Positions 11,288 to 22,601 are shown, numbered from the stretch's first letter. The stretch is DNA of 64,000 nucleotides from Citrus sinensis (GCF_022201045.2 NC_068563.1:2790001-2854000); one strand, 5' to 3'. Numbers and translations: made by a program. Notes: generated by a model not told the origin, from the sequence alone.

Positions 11288-12065
11288 TGTTTGGGTTGGA
11301 TTTTTCTAGTAGTATCTCAAAATATAGTCGATCTTAATCTACTCAGAACTTATTGTTGTTGAGCTGGCCTCATAAGTACAACCTGAAACCTATGTTGACC
11401 ACCTGGTTTACAAGTACGACCTAAGATCTATGTGAATGATCTAGTTTAAGAATACAACCTCAACGCTATATGAGCGATTGAGAAATTCATCTGTCTGATC
11501 TGAAAATGAAGTAATCCGACCTTGAAATTCTCTTGTCCGACCTGAGAATTAGTTTGACATAAAAAATTGCTAGTTAAGAGAACGTGGCCTAATTTATAGG
11601 GAAGTTGTGTGCCACGATCTATTTAAACCACCTCCAACTGACAACCACTTGCAACTGCTGAAGAAAGCGGGCTGAAGTTAAGGAGGTAACCGTACACGAC
11701 GAAAAGTCTATTTAAACTGAAGAGCGCATCAGGTGAAAGGGTTAGAAAAAATCAACCAAAAACTCTAGAAGTGACCTATCTAAGAGCCTTAACAGAGCTT
11801 ACCAGATTTTGAGTTCTTAGATCGGAAAATTCCTTTCTTTTGAACCCATTCACAATTCTTCCCTCTCATTTTCATCTCTTTATACAAAATTTCTGACTTA
11901 AGCATCGGAGGGTCTGCGCCGGAACCCCACCGGCGTATCCTAACCGTGTTTTCTGGTTGACAGGTACAGAAAATTGTGGTCATATTGGCGTTTGAGCTTG
12001 GATTCGTACTGTAATTCCCCTAAAGAAACAAATTCAGCTGTTGAGGTCGTTTTTCGGCATCAACA
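11288..12065 (+). repeat. 3' LTR
   Basis: 778 bp, the same termini as the 5' LTR, followed by the CTGGA duplication at 12066-12070. Confidence 0.95.
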
Positions 12066-12676
12066 CTGGAGAAGTCAGTTTCATCATCCTGTTTCATAGT
12101 ATCTGGCAACTGGTTTCTTGTGAGCTTGATATCACCCGGAAGATTAGGGATCACAAATGGTTCTGAAACTGATGAAACTTTCTTGTGCGGTTCATATAGC
12201 ATTAGGCAAGCTGTTGCACACAAAGACAAGAAACTGGTGCCGTGAAACACCAGCCTGGGAATCCCAAACTTGGCAGCAGCATCAGTGGCCCAAGGAAAAA
12301 GCATGTCAGCCACCAAGCAATTCGGTTTATGTTCTTGCAAGAGCAGCTCAAGAGGTTCTTGGAGCATGGTGACGCCCTTCAAAAACTTCACTGGCATGTC
12401 TGGCTGACTAGTCATTTCGTTCAGATTTTCAGAGCCCTCCGGCAAACCAACTTCTACGGAAGGAAATTTGATGGTCTTGATGTCAATTTCGATACCCAAT
12501 TCATTGGCTCTTGGGATAGCTTTTGAAAAAAGAGTCGCATTGGCCGGAGTTGTGATTACGGTGGTTTTCACACCTCGACTTCCAAACAGCTTGGCCATGT
12601 CCACCAGTGGGATCATGTGGCCATGAGCCATCAATGGGAAGAAGAAAATGTGAAGCTTACGAATCTCACCGGCCAT
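12066..12676 (-). pseudogene. UGT73-like gene, N-terminal piece (split pseudogene)
   Basis: This is the 5' half of the gene continued at 3911-4830. It is open from ATG 12676 (alignment with paralogues; an in-frame ATG at 12694 gives six extra residues) to the LTR. It keeps HGHMIP with the catalytic His and VADMLFPW with the catalytic Asp. Relative to its paralogues this piece has lost about two to three residues near TSQPDMPVKF and one or two in the linker KQDDETDFS. The element sits inside the Ser-Arg codons that follow. Transcription would meet retrotransposon sequence at once, so at most a truncated peptide lacking the donor-binding domain could form. Confidence 0.9.
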
Positions 12677-12904
12677 GCCTACTTCTGTAGCCAAGCGCAG
12701 AAACCAAGACCAAAGTAATTATTAATTAAAATTGAAAACAAATCTCACGTTGTGAATCCTAGACCACTCATTATACGTTGAAAATCAGTGACGAATAAAC
12801 TCTCACTGAAGTTTGAAAATGAAACGACATCAGAAAATGCTCAAAGCGGTCGTGCTATTATTCATATTTCCTTTTCAAAAATGCGGTTTAGCGTTTGCCT
12901 TTAG

Positions 12905-13225
12905 TACTGGAAAAGAACCCGTGAGAGGTGCCTCAATCTGTGAACCCCAAAAGCAGCACCACCAATCTTAAGAAACCGAGTCACCCACGTTTCGTTGAAA
13001 AATTGCTCAGCAAAGACTGAGAAGGGGCATTCGACCATAGACAAGCCAGTTGTCAGTCCTTCCTTCCACAATGTGTCACAAATCGTTCAGTAGCTTCATG
13101 ATCAGATCAAGTATCAAAACTTGTGGTGCCCACCGGGCCATCCTCTTGTAATTTAGTTAGTCATTTGCCTTGATGCATGCTCTAGTCAAATCCATGAGGA
13201 AACCAATTAATCTTCGTTTTTTTTT
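12905..13225 (-). pseudogene. UGT relic (C-terminal half fragment)
   Basis: Degenerate UGT sequence on the minus strand: WVTRFLKIGG-like and KQFFNET-like pieces, then CDTLWKEGLT where paralogues have [10 protein letters not shown], and a decayed [10 protein letters not shown]. Frames are broken by indels. The upstream part of the same relic appears to be at 15478-16475. Confidence 0.75.
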
Positions 13226-13405
13226 TTTTTGGCAGTAGCGTACGTAGAAGCTGACCCAGAAACTAGCTGCTGCCGCCGTACGCCATCGAAGATGAAATAT
13301 ACAAGGTTTTAGGAATAGGGCTCGAGCAAAACTGTCTGTTTCGGTTCGGTTTCCACTTTCTAAATATATATATATATATATATATGTATTCCATCTGACA
13401 TTTAC
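13226..13405. other. Intergenic with (TA)n tract
   Basis: No gene. A TA microsatellite spans about 13363-13385. The sequence up to 13405 resembles 25860-25960 and 26520-26555, so it belongs to the duplicated UGT-relic unit. Confidence 0.6.
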
Positions 13406-13946
13406 TGAAGAAAAGAAAAGCCGTAAAATAAACAGTAGCCACAAAATGAACAGTAGCCGCAAGATGAACAGTAGCCGCAAGATGAACAGTAACCGCAAGA
13501 TGAACAATAGTCACTGGTGGCTATAAATAGAGGAGTGCTCCTCCTTATTGTTTGTATCCCAAATCCCAGAGATGGAATCCAAGTTTTGGTGAGAAATTAA
13601 GAGGGAGAAATATTCTTAAGCATGTAGTTATATTGAAGGAGCATTTGGCTCCTCAATATAGGTATTATGGGTTTGCTTTGTTAAGGGATATTTCTCAAGA
13701 TTATGTATTTGGGGCTTGGGTGAGAGAAAATTTATGAGAGTGTGGTTGTAATAATTTTCCACATAGTGAATATTTTTTTTCTCTGGTTGTCTTGTGACAA
13801 CGGCCGTGGTTTTTCTCCGGATTTGGAGTTTTCCACGTAAATCTTGTGTTGTGTGATTGGTATATTCTCCATTCAATTTTTCTTATTAATTTGTTGCTTG
13901 ATAAATTGCTTGGAGAGATCTTGGGAGGAAACTCAATTTCCTAACA
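13406..13946 (+). repeat. TRIM-like 5' LTR
   Basis: 541 bp, starting with four short imperfect repeats of AACAGTAGCCGCAAGATG. A good TATA box (CTATAAATAG) lies at 13521-13530, which would place transcription start inside the LTR. It also contains a 61-codon open frame repeated in the other LTR, with no recognisable product. Confidence 0.92.
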
Positions 13947-14701
13947 GTGGTATCAGAGCCATTGATTGAAGTTTTGGTGTCGGGGTACTATTCACGTATA
14001 CGGTACTGTTTACGTGAAGCAGTGGGAGCCAATCCAAATAATCTGTGGTGAAGAGAATATGAAGCAAATATGTCAGCAGCTGGTGTTTTTCAAACTTGGT
14101 TGAAGTTTGATGTTGTTGAAAAATTAATGGGAGAATGATTTTATTGGCTTGTGGAGAATTCAAGTCAAAGGTGTATCCAATCTGGTATGCACAAAGATTT
14201 GAAGGTGTGGACAATTTTGGCACCTCAAGAAAATTGTCAAGAAGGTGGAGTGGGCTCGGCAAATTACTCCAAAATCAGTAAAGGAGACACTGATATTCTC
14301 GCAGATGGTGAGGTTCCTTTTGATAGGAGACTTGGTTAGTTCTTTTAGCATGTAGATCTCCAAGTTGCCATGAAAGAGAACATGTTATGATCAGTGGGGT
14401 CCACAAGTTTGCACGCGGGCATTGGCTTGGTATAAATGCAAGGTGTGTGGTGGAAAAGTTATGTCATGGCTGAAGAATTCTCAGGGAAACCAAGCATGAG
14501 AATTGCACCATAATTTTCAGCGAATATGTTCGACATGTGCCGGGAAAAAAAAATTCTTAGAATTGGTAATTAATTCTAAGTGGTATACTCTTTATGGTGG
14601 AGTATGATAATTCTCTATGTTGAGAATTATGACTAAAGGTGAAGACAACAAGGGTGGTGTGGAGATTGATTGATTATCAATCAAATCTCCAAGTGGGAGA
14701 A

Positions 14702-15242
14702 TGAAGAAAAGAAAAGCCGTAAAATAAACAGTAGCCACAAAATGAACAGTAGCCGCAAGATGAACAGTAGCCGCAAGATGAACAGTAACCGCAAGATGAA
14801 CAATAGTCACTGGTGGCTATAAATAGAGGAGTGCTCCTCCTTATTGTTTGTATCCCAAATCCCAGAGATGGAATCCAAGTTTTGGTGAGAAATTAAGAGG
14901 GAGAAATATTCTTAAGCATGTAGTTATATTGAAGGAGCATTTGGCTCCTCAATATAGGTATTATGGGTTTGCTTTGTTAAGGGATATTTCTCAAGATTAT
15001 GTATTTGGGGCTTGGGTGAGAGAAAATTTATGAGAGTGTGGTTGTAATAATTTTCCACATAGTGAATATTTTTTTTCTCTGGTTGTCTTGTGACAACGGC
15101 CGTGGTTTTTCTCCGGATTTGGAGTTTTCCACGTAAATCTTGTGTTGTGTGATTGGTATATTCTCCATTCAATTTTTCTTATTAATTTGTTGCTTGATAA
15201 ATTGCTTGGAGAGATCTTGGGAGGAAACTCAATTTCCTAACA
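14702..15242 (+). repeat. TRIM-like 3' LTR
   Basis: Identical by eye to 13406-13946, TATA box at 14818-14827; followed by TTTAC. Confidence 0.92.
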
Positions 15243-15477
15243 TTTACAATGTCGTAAAAGATGCACGTCGGGCGCCGCGCATGGACGGCTAGTCGTCTAT
15301 TCTACTACGACATGACATATGATACTAAAACTTTGATACGACAAGACGTTTATTTTTTTAATAAACAAACGACAAAGAGATCGCGAAATTTGAAAGCCTG
15401 AACCACTACTACGGTTGGCGTCAAAACTGACAAACTCTAAATCCTTCTTCAATTACAAAATTTCACACCACCCACAG

Positions 15478-16475
15478 ATTATTTAATAAAGTTGGCAATG
15501 CTTCCAAAGCAAAGCATATGTAGATAACAGAACTGGGTTGCTTGGGATTCAGCCGGTTCAAGCACTCCTGTCCATCTATGGCAATTTTGCCTTCCGGCTT
15601 TCCCCTTAAAATATGGGTGTTCATAATCCAATCTGATCCGCTTAATCCGTCTGATTCGCAAAAATTTGATCTGTAAAAATCCGATATGTGGATTAGTGGA
15701 TTGGATTTGATTGAAAATTTAAAAATCCGCAGTCAATGGATTGGATATGGATTTACTTCTGTAAATCTACAAAAATCCACGAATCCGCAAAAAAATAAAA
15801 AATATTTATTTAATTAAAAAATAAAACTTATAAATGTGGTGTTACTACTTACTAATAAATAAATAAGTTAAAATATAGTTATATTAACACTATACATATC
15901 TTATCCGATAATAATATATAATAAACATGATTAAATAATTGAATAACTAAATAAACAAATATAGTTTTCCAAATAGTTAATTTTTATAATTTTCATGTAT
16001 TGATTTAAACAAATGAGATTTTTTTTCATTGTTTTGTATTTTGAGACTTTGAATGTATTATTCTTATCTTTATTTAAAAACTTAATATATGAATGTATTA
16101 TTCTATTTGAATGGATTATTCTATTTTTATTTAAACACTTAATTTATTTAAATCTTATTCAATTTTGAATTTGATCGGTAATAAAAAAGTTTTCATATAA
16201 GATTTTTTTATTTAATTAGTTCATAGAATGAACATAAATAAAAAATTTTAATCCGTAAAATCGTGAATTAGATATGGATTGGGTCAAATCCGCATCCGAT
16301 CCGTAGACATATGAATTGGATTTGGATTGAATTCGTCAATCCGTGAATTAGATTGAAAATTTATAATCCGTAAAATTTTGAATCGGATATAGATTAATGT
16401 TCAATCCTCAAAATCCGATCCGCGAACACCATTACCTCAAAGCTTTATCTTCAAAGTTCCTATTCCTTAGAATAT
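15478..16475 (-). pseudogene. UGT relic, interrupted by a MITE
   Basis: Minus-strand UGT fragment covering FKGK...LEPAESQATQFCYL and CFGSIANF at 15478-15610, and the preceding NRNFEDKAL part at 16437-16475. The two parts are separated by the 823-bp insertion at 15611-16433. It probably represents the upstream part of the relic at 12905-13225. Nothing beyond this central segment is preserved. Confidence 0.75.
15611..16433. mobile_element. hAT-like MITE
   Basis: An AT-rich insertion with short inverted ends (ATATGGGTGTTC / reverse AATGGTGTTC) and interspersed ATCCGATCCG-like words. It splits UGT homology exactly, between CCCTTAAA (15603-15610) and ACCTCAAA (16434-16441), an 8-bp imperfect duplication as expected for hAT elements. 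There is no coding capacity. Confidence 0.65.
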
Positions 16476-17623
16476 TTTTACAGTTACGTCAATTGGCTTA
16501 AATTGTAAAAAATTCTTACCTATTATTAATTTGAACAAATCATTCTTGTCACTTAGAATTGACAACTAATACACTTTATTATTCCTAGTTATAATTGATA
16601 CTTTCTCTATTGACAATTATGATCACGATGCCGCTACATAGTTTTGTGATTTTGTGCTGAATTATATAACGAACACTAAAATACTTGATAATTAACATTA
16701 TGATTTATCACCAGCAAATAAGTTGAATTAAATAAAAATGATGATTCATACATATATGTCGATTAATTTCTTCACCTGTGATTGGTCATCGATGGGTTGT
16801 TGTCTTTGTTTATGTCCTTGTGATTGGCTGCACTTGATGTTTTACTCACCTACTCATTGGTTGTTGTCTTTTTAAGTTGCTGAGATTATGACTGTAATAA
16901 TTGAGATTGATTTTGCTCATTAGAATTAGTAAACTAATGTTTAGATGGAATGTGATTCTTTGGATATCTTGTTGGTTTTAACAATCATAATTTTCATCCT
17001 TCCTGGCGACATCATTGTAAGTCATAATCAATGGTGCGCGCGAACTATTTTCTTCAATGGAGAGTAAGAGGTGTAGATATGATGTTGATAGCTGTAATAT
17101 TTGATAAACGGCCACTGTAAGGATCCAAAAATGGAGAATGTTGTGAGTCTTTACGAGGAAATGCTGGCCAAACGTCATTACAAATGGCACCTTGTTTGTT
17201 ATTATATAGATCTTCCGGAGCAGATTTTAATTTATGTAGCATTTTCTAAAACCGTAACAACGTAGCTGTAATCAGATTACATAGCTAACATGTTTTGCCA
17301 TGAACATAATCCTTGAAACTTGGTAGAGGGAAAAGGAGAGATTGAAAAGACCAGAGAACCTGACCCTGAGTGCCTGTTTCTTGTTACAAAACAGGCATGT
17401 ATATTGTTCATTGTACATTTCTAATAGCTGATCTACATGTCTTCTTTAATTTTAATAGCCGCCAGCAGAAATTAAAACTCAACAATGATTTTATTTTCTT
17501 TATGAAGGTTGATATTTTAACACTCTTCTGTCAGAAGTTACATTAACAACAACGAAAATAAGAACAAACAAAAACGAACACGCTATATATATGATTTTTG
17601 GCTTCTTGTTGAATCTCTTGGAA
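16476..17623. other. Intergenic; shared UGT-unit flank
   Basis: No gene. Positions 16480-16740 resemble 19970-20200 and, in part, 26930-26990, which marks them as flank of a duplicated UGT unit. 17198-17253 matches 3795-3850. Confidence 0.6.
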
Positions 17624-19087
17624 TCAATGGCGACGCAAACTCAAATCTTCGATTAAAGAGTTCAAATTTGAGAAAGATGAACCTCCATTTTCAACAGCCC
17701 TCTTGGCCATCTCCCCAAAAGCCTTGGCTCTGCTCCTCATTTCTTCTGCTCTGTCACCCATCATTATCTCGTTCAATGCCTTTACTATTGCCTCTCTCTT
17801 CACAAAATCCCCCACGATTCTGCACCATTTCTGGATTCCTACACCAATACCAATCTTAAGAACTTCATTCACTATCTTTTCATTGTAAAATTGCTCAGCA
17901 TAGACAGGCCATGTCACCAGAGGTACCCCAGCGGTCACCCCTTCAAGAATTGAATTCCATCCACAATGCGTCACAAATCCTCCAACAGCTTCATGATCAA
18001 GTATCAAAACCTGTGGTGCCCATCCTCTTATGATTAACCCTTTGCCTTCCATTCTCTTCTCAAATCCTTCGGGCAACCAATCTTCCTTTTCTTCTTCACC
18101 GCCATTATTCTTGTTTTTCCTCACAACCCAAATGAAATTTTGCCCTGAAGCTTCAAGCCCCATTGCAATTTCCATTAGCTGAGCAGAAGTAAAGTTGGCA
18201 ACACTGCCAAAGCATATGTAAACGACAGAGTTGGGTTGCTTTGAATTCAGCCACTTCAAGCACTCCTGTTCATCAACTGAGGCTTTCTTTCCCCTCAAAG
18301 CTTTATCTTCAAAATTCCTATTGCATAAGGAAACAGGGCCGATATGCCATGCCCTCCTTCCCAAAGCCTTCCTGTAATGATCAGCATAAGCATGCTCAAG
18401 CTCATAAAAGCTGTTCACAACAACACCGTAGCTCCTTAAGTCTGAGTCATCAGCTGCTTTCATGAACCTGCTGAAGTCATTATCTCCCATATCCTGTTTT
18501 GCAGGATCTGGCAATTGGTTTCTCGTCAGCTTGATCTCACCAGGAAGATTAGGCATCACAAATGGCTCTGAATCTGATGAAACCTTCTTGTGTGGCTCAT
18601 ATAGCGCCAGGCATTTTATTGCACACAACGAAAAGAAACTAGTACCATGAAACACCAACCTGGGAATCCCAAACTTGGCAGCAGCATCAGTGGCCCAAGG
18701 AAAGAGCATATCAGCCACCAAACAATCTGGTTTATGTTCTTGCAAGAGCTGCTCGAGTGGTTTTTGGAGCTTCGTTGTGGCCATGTAAAACTTAACAATC
18801 AATTCCCTGTTCACTTCATTAGTGATTGCGTCAAGATTTTCCCATCCCTCTGGCAAACCGGCCTCCGCAGAAGGGAACTTGATGATCTTCACATCCAATT
18901 CGATGCCCAATTCACTGGCTTTTTGAATTGATCTTGATAAGTGAGGCGCATTGCCTGGAGTTGTGATGACACTTGCTTTCACCCCACGAGTTGTAAACAA
19001 CTTTGCCATGTCCACAGTTGGAATCATATGGCCATGAGCCAGGAATGGAAAGAAGAAAATGTGAAGCTGACAGATCCCACTGGCCAT
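17624..19087 (-). CDS. UDP-glycosyltransferase, UGT73-like
   Basis: Intact single-exon family-1 glycosyltransferase, 487 residues, expected to transfer glucose from UDP-glucose to a small-molecule acceptor in the cytosol. The catalytic His is H20 (HGHMIP), its partner Asp is D126 (VADMLFPW), and the 44-residue PSPG box runs from W356 to Q399 (HCGWNS; ends AEQ, the Gln usually associated with UDP-glucose). An in-frame ATG at 19123 would add 12 residues; I prefer 19087 because MASGICQLHIFFFP aligns with the paralogues' starts. It is the only full-length member in its own unit and differs from the pair at 20529 and 27462 at many residues. Within the box it has WPVYAEQF. The acceptor (phenylpropanoid, flavonoid or other) cannot be told from sequence. 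Confidence 0.93.
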   Translation of the reverse strand: MASGICQLHIFFFPFLAHGHMIPTVDMAKLFTTRGVKASVITTPGNAPHLSRSIQKASELGIELDVKIIKFPSAEAGLPEGWENLDAITNEVNRELIVKFYMATTKLQKPLEQLLQEHKPDCLVADMLFPWATDAAAKFGIPRLVFHGTSFFSLCAIKCLALYEPHKKVSSDSEPFVMPNLPGEIKLTRNQLPDPAKQDMGDNDFSRFMKAADDSDLRSYGVVVNSFYELEHAYADHYRKALGRRAWHIGPVSLCNRNFEDKALRGKKASVDEQECLKWLNSKQPNSVVYICFGSVANFTSAQLMEIAMGLEASGQNFIWVVRKNKNNGGEEEKEDWLPEGFEKRMEGKGLIIRGWAPQVLILDHEAVGGFVTHCGWNSILEGVTAGVPLVTWPVYAEQFYNEKIVNEVLKIGIGVGIQKWCRIVGDFVKREAIVKALNEIMMGDRAEEMRSRAKAFGEMAKRAVENGGSSFSNLNSLIEDLSLRRH

Positions 19088-19499
19088 GCCCGCTTGCGAT
19101 AGAGAGTGCAGAGACCAAGACAATGGTTATTATTGATTAAAGTTGAAAAGATATCTCAGTTTATGCCTGTCTGTTCATTATATGTACAAAATCAGTTAAA
19201 AATAAAATCTCGCTTACGTACAGGGAACTAAGTTCAAAGCATGAAACTTTATTGACAAACCAAAACGCTGAAAGTAACACTCAAATTCACAATAATGTGA
19301 AAAAAAATATTCCCCGAATTTACCATTCCCGCACATTCCACGCTAGTCTCGAATCCGAGTGATTGTATTGCTATATTATATATTATGGGACCGCTGAAGT
19401 TTGACGATTTCAATTAACGACAATCAAGAATGGCTAAAAGTCGTCCTGTTATTATTGCTATTTTCTTTAAAAAGGGTGTCTAGTGTTTGCCTTTAGCAT

Positions 19500-19655
19500 T
19501 GAAAAAGACCTTGGAGTTAGAGGTGCCTCAATCTCACAACTCCAAAAGCACACCAATCTTAAAACGCTGAGTCACCAACTTGTCGTTTTAAAATTGCTCA
19601 GCAAAGACTGAGACAGGCCCTGTCACCACAGACAAGCCAGCTCTCAAACAACAAG
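19500..19655 (-). pseudogene. UGT relic (short fragment)
   Basis: A minus-strand fragment with the TQRFKIGV-like, FNDKLV-like and AEQF-like pieces found near the C-terminus of UGTs. It stops at the block junction near 19656. The same fragment type occurs at 12905. Confidence 0.65.
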
Positions 19656-20528
19656 AAAAACTTTGTAAAATTTGAAAGGCCTGAACCACGGTTGGCGCCG
19701 GAGCCCAAAACAAACGTCTTAATCCTTCTTCTTCAGTTGCAATTTCACACAAAAAGATACGAGCAGACTCTCCAGAATTGCACCAACGTGAGCAATTCCT
19801 ATACGATATGAGAGAAAATTTATAACTACCATGTTCGCATTCACATATCAATGAGACAAATTCATAATTGCCCAAAACAAAACTTATCACATCAGAATTA
19901 TCCTTGGTATTCCTGGAGACCCGACCTCATTATATTCATTAAAGACAAACTTGAATATTTTTATCTTCAAATTTTCTGTTCCATAGAAATAAGTCAATTG
20001 AATTAACTTTAAAAATATTCTTATCAATTATTACTTAGTGAATATGAACAAATCATTCTTCTCATATAGAATTAACTACCAATGCATTTTATAATTCTTA
20101 ATTATAATTGATATATAGTTTCTCCAACACTAAAATTCTTGTTAATTAACAGAAAGATTTATCATGAGCAAATAAGTTAAATCTTATTTTATATATTTTT
20201 TAAACTGTAATTGGATTGATTGGTCATCAATCGCCTATTGTTGAAACAAGGTAGAACGAGGGGAAAACCCAAATTGATTTTTCTACCGCTCTCAAAATTT
20301 TAAGTGGGAAGCCAAATAAATTTAATTGAAATTAAATAAAAATGGTTGAAAATTATTTCCGCCAATTCCTGATTTTCTCCTTCTGTTGCAAAAGTCGCCA
20401 ACAAATCAAATGCTAACAGCTGTTCAAGGCTCAATCCAACCAACCAATTGGGAATCACCCCAATACGACAGGATCAAGAACAAAGACAAACAAACATGCT
20501 ATTACGATACATCTGGCTTTGTGTGAGT
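19656..20528. other. Intergenic, start of duplicated block 1
   Basis: No gene. From about 19658 the sequence matches that from about 26694. Compared with block 2 (27170-27300), this copy lacks about 130 bp. Confidence 0.6.
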
Positions 20529-22001
20529 TTAGCTGCTTTGATGGCGACTTAAACGCAACTCCTCAATAAGAGCACTCAAATCAGAGTACGATGAACCTCC
20601 ATTTTCAACAGCCCTTTTTGCCATCTTCCCCAAAGCCTTGGCTCTGCTCCTCATTTCTTCTGCCCTATCACCCACCATTATCTCATTCACTGCCTTTTCT
20701 ATTTTCTCTCTCTTCACAAAATCCCCCACAATTCTACACCATTTCTGGATTCCAACACCAACGCCAATCTTCAGAACTTCATTCACCATCTTTTCATTGT
20801 AAAATTGCTCCGCAGAGACGGGCCATGTCACCAGAGGTACCCCAGCAGCCACCGCTTCAATAGTTGAATTCCATCCGCAATGGGTCACAAATCCTCCAAC
20901 AGCTTCGTGATCAAGTATCAAAACCTGTGGCGCCCATCCTCTAATGATTAGCCCTTTTCCCTCCATTCTCTTCTCAAATCCTTCAGGCAACCAATCTTCC
21001 TTTCCTCCTTCACCGCCATCATTCTTGTTTTTCCTCACAACCCAAATGAAATTTCTCCCTGAAGCTTCCAGGCCCGTTGCAATCTCCATTAGCTGAGCAG
21101 AAGTAAAGTTGGCCAGGCTTCCAAAGCAAATGTAAACAACAGAATTGGGTTGCTTTGAATTCAACCACTTCAAGCACTCCAGTTCATCAATAGAGGCTTG
21201 CTTTCCCCTCAAAGCTTTATCTTCAAAATTCCTATTGCATAAGGAAACAGGGCCAATATGCCATGCCCTCCTTCCCAAAGCCTTCCTGTAATGGTCAGCA
21301 TAAGCAGGCTCCAGCTCATAAAAGCTGTTCACGGCAACACCATAGCTCCTCGACTCTGACTCGTTAGTTGCTTTCAACAACCTGCTCAAGTCATTATCTC
21401 CCATATCCTGTTTTACAAAATCTGGCAATTGGTTTCTCGTCAGCTTGATCTCACCCGGAAAATGAGGCATCACAAATGGCTCTGAATCCGATGAAACCTT
21501 CTTGTGTGGCTCATATAGCCTCAGGCAATTTGATGCACACAAAGAAAAGAAACTAGTGCCGTGAAACACCAGCCTGGGAATACCAAACTTGGCAGCAGCG
21601 TCAGTGGCCCAAGGGAAGAATATGTCGGCTACCAAACAATCTGGTTTATGATCTCGCAACAGCTGCTCAAGAGGTTCTTGGAGCTTCGTTGTGGCCCCCA
21701 AAAACTTGACAATCAATTCCTTGTTCACTTCATTTGTGATTGCGTCAAGATTTTCACATCCGTCTGGCAAACCGGCCTCCACAGAAGGGAACTTGATGGT
21801 CTTCACATCCAATTCGATGCCCAATTCATTGGCTCTTTCTACTGATTTGGAGACGTAAGGCGCATTGGCTGGAGTTGTAATGACACTTGCTTTCACCCCA
21901 CGAGTTGCAAACAACTTCGCCATGTCCACAATTGGAATCATGTGGCCGTGAGCCATGAATGGAAAGAAAAAAACGTGAAGCTGAGGGATTTTACTGCCCA
22001 T
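20529..22001 (-). CDS. UDP-glycosyltransferase, UGT73-like (duplicate 1)
   Basis: Intact single-exon UGT, 490 residues from ATG 22001. An upstream in-frame ATG at 22085 would add 28 residues, but [15 protein letters not shown] aligns with its paralogues. Catalytic H20 and D126 are kept, and the PSPG box spans W356-Q399 ([14 protein letters not shown]...WPVSAEQF). Over the longest open frame it differs from the copy at 27462 at about 19 of 518 residues (~96% identity by eye). Some differences cluster near the domain linker (GDNDLSR vs GYNDFSR, ELEPAY vs ELEHAY). It should be a cytosolic UDP-glucose-dependent enzyme; the acceptor is unknown. Confidence 0.94.
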   Translation of the reverse strand: MGSKIPQLHVFFFPFMAHGHMIPIVDMAKLFATRGVKASVITTPANAPYVSKSVERANELGIELDVKTIKFPSVEAGLPDGCENLDAITNEVNKELIVKFLGATTKLQEPLEQLLRDHKPDCLVADIFFPWATDAAAKFGIPRLVFHGTSFFSLCASNCLRLYEPHKKVSSDSEPFVMPHFPGEIKLTRNQLPDFVKQDMGDNDLSRLLKATNESESRSYGVAVNSFYELEPAYADHYRKALGRRAWHIGPVSLCNRNFEDKALRGKQASIDELECLKWLNSKQPNSVVYICFGSLANFTSAQLMEIATGLEASGRNFIWVVRKNKNDGGEGGKEDWLPEGFEKRMEGKGLIIRGWAPQVLILDHEAVGGFVTHCGWNSTIEAVAAGVPLVTWPVSAEQFYNEKMVNEVLKIGVGVGIQKWCRIVGDFVKREKIEKAVNEIMVGDRAEEMRSRAKALGKMAKRAVENGGSSYSDLSALIEELRLSRHQSS

Positions 22002-22114
22002 ATTCGACTTCCGAATCAAATACAACGATAGACTAGAATTATTAATGAATGCAACTTTGTTATTTTTCTCTGTTTCGATGACCAACTATGTGTGTGTGGA
22101 CTCACGAAAGCCGT

Positions 22115-22125
22115 AAAATATATAG
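22115..22125 (-). promoter_or_regulatory. Probable TATA box of UGT duplicate 1
   Basis: CTATATATTTT on the minus strand, about 115 bp before the ATG at 22001. The corresponding position in the other duplicate also has a TATA-like motif. Confidence 0.45.
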
Positions 22126-22601
22126 AACACAAGAATTGGAGATCAAGAAATGATGACGCCTTGGGAATATTCTAAGAAGAGGATTAATGGTCTTCGATTC
22201 ACACGCGTCTTTCTTGCCGTCACCACCTTGCATTGTGCGTCAGCTTCTTTCACAGTAATTAAAAGAAAGAAACTTAACCCCTCTGTCAAATTTTTTGTTT
22301 CTTCCCTTGGCCGCAACAGTCTTGGTTCTCATATTAGTCAAAGTTTTATGTATTGACAATAAAGAATCGATGTTATTTTTATTTAATTTATTGATAAAGC
22401 ACAGAAGAGAGCTTAAAAGTTTTCCTTGAAGTTTCCATCGTGCCCAGTTGAAAAGGACAAATGAAAATAAATAAATAAAAAAAAATGGCTTCGTCGATGT
22501 CTCTTCGTAGTTCATAGAGACAAGAACATGATTACGTTGTTACGTAAGCTCATACGTTGTTGTTTTTTGCCAGGGTCACGAATCAGAATCCACATGTCAC
22601 A

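Larger units (their letters stand above)
4831..12065 (+). mobile_element. Non-autonomous Ty3/gypsy-type LTR retrotransposon (Tat/Athila-like)
   Basis: A complete 7,235-bp insertion with 778-bp LTRs that start TG and end CA, and a CTGGA target duplication. Order: 5' LTR, primer-binding site, broken gag-protease, a short integrase C-terminal tail, 2.3 kb of tandem repeats, polypurine tract, 3' LTR. Reverse transcriptase, RNase H and the integrase core are absent. By eye I find only two differences between the LTRs, so the insertion is recent, although the coding region already has several lesions. The PBS, the gag type and the WNAEHLRKYY ending fit the Tat/Athila side of Ty3/gypsy. It interrupts a UGT gene. 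Confidence 0.93.
13406..15242 (+). mobile_element. TRIM-like non-autonomous LTR retrotransposon
   Basis: 1,837 bp with two 541-bp LTRs (13406-13946 and 14702-15242), TG...CA ends and target duplication TTTAC (13401-13405 and 15243-15247). A PBS complementary to initiator tRNA-Met (TGGTATCAGAGCC) lies at 13948-13960 and a purine tract (AAGTGGGAGAA) at 14691-14701. The 755-bp interior has no retroelement coding domain. I found no difference between the LTRs by eye, so insertion is very recent. It is longer than classical TRIMs but of the same type, and needs proteins from an autonomous partner. Confidence 0.93.
19658..22600. repeat. Segmental duplication, copy 1
   Basis: A ~2.9-kb block holding one UGT gene with its 5' and 3' flanks. 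It matches 26694-29617 in the same orientation; the copies start about 7.0 kb apart. Confidence 0.85.

Noticed and set aside
13552-13876. 61- and 82-codon frames in the TRIM-like LTRs (also 14848-15172)
   Set aside because: Identical because the LTRs are identical; no homology to gag or other retroelement proteins.
20591-20863. Plus-strand frames opposite the UGT genes (also 21561, 27524 and 28494)
   Set aside because: They are shadows on the opposite strand of conserved UGT coding sequence, repeated in each paralogue.
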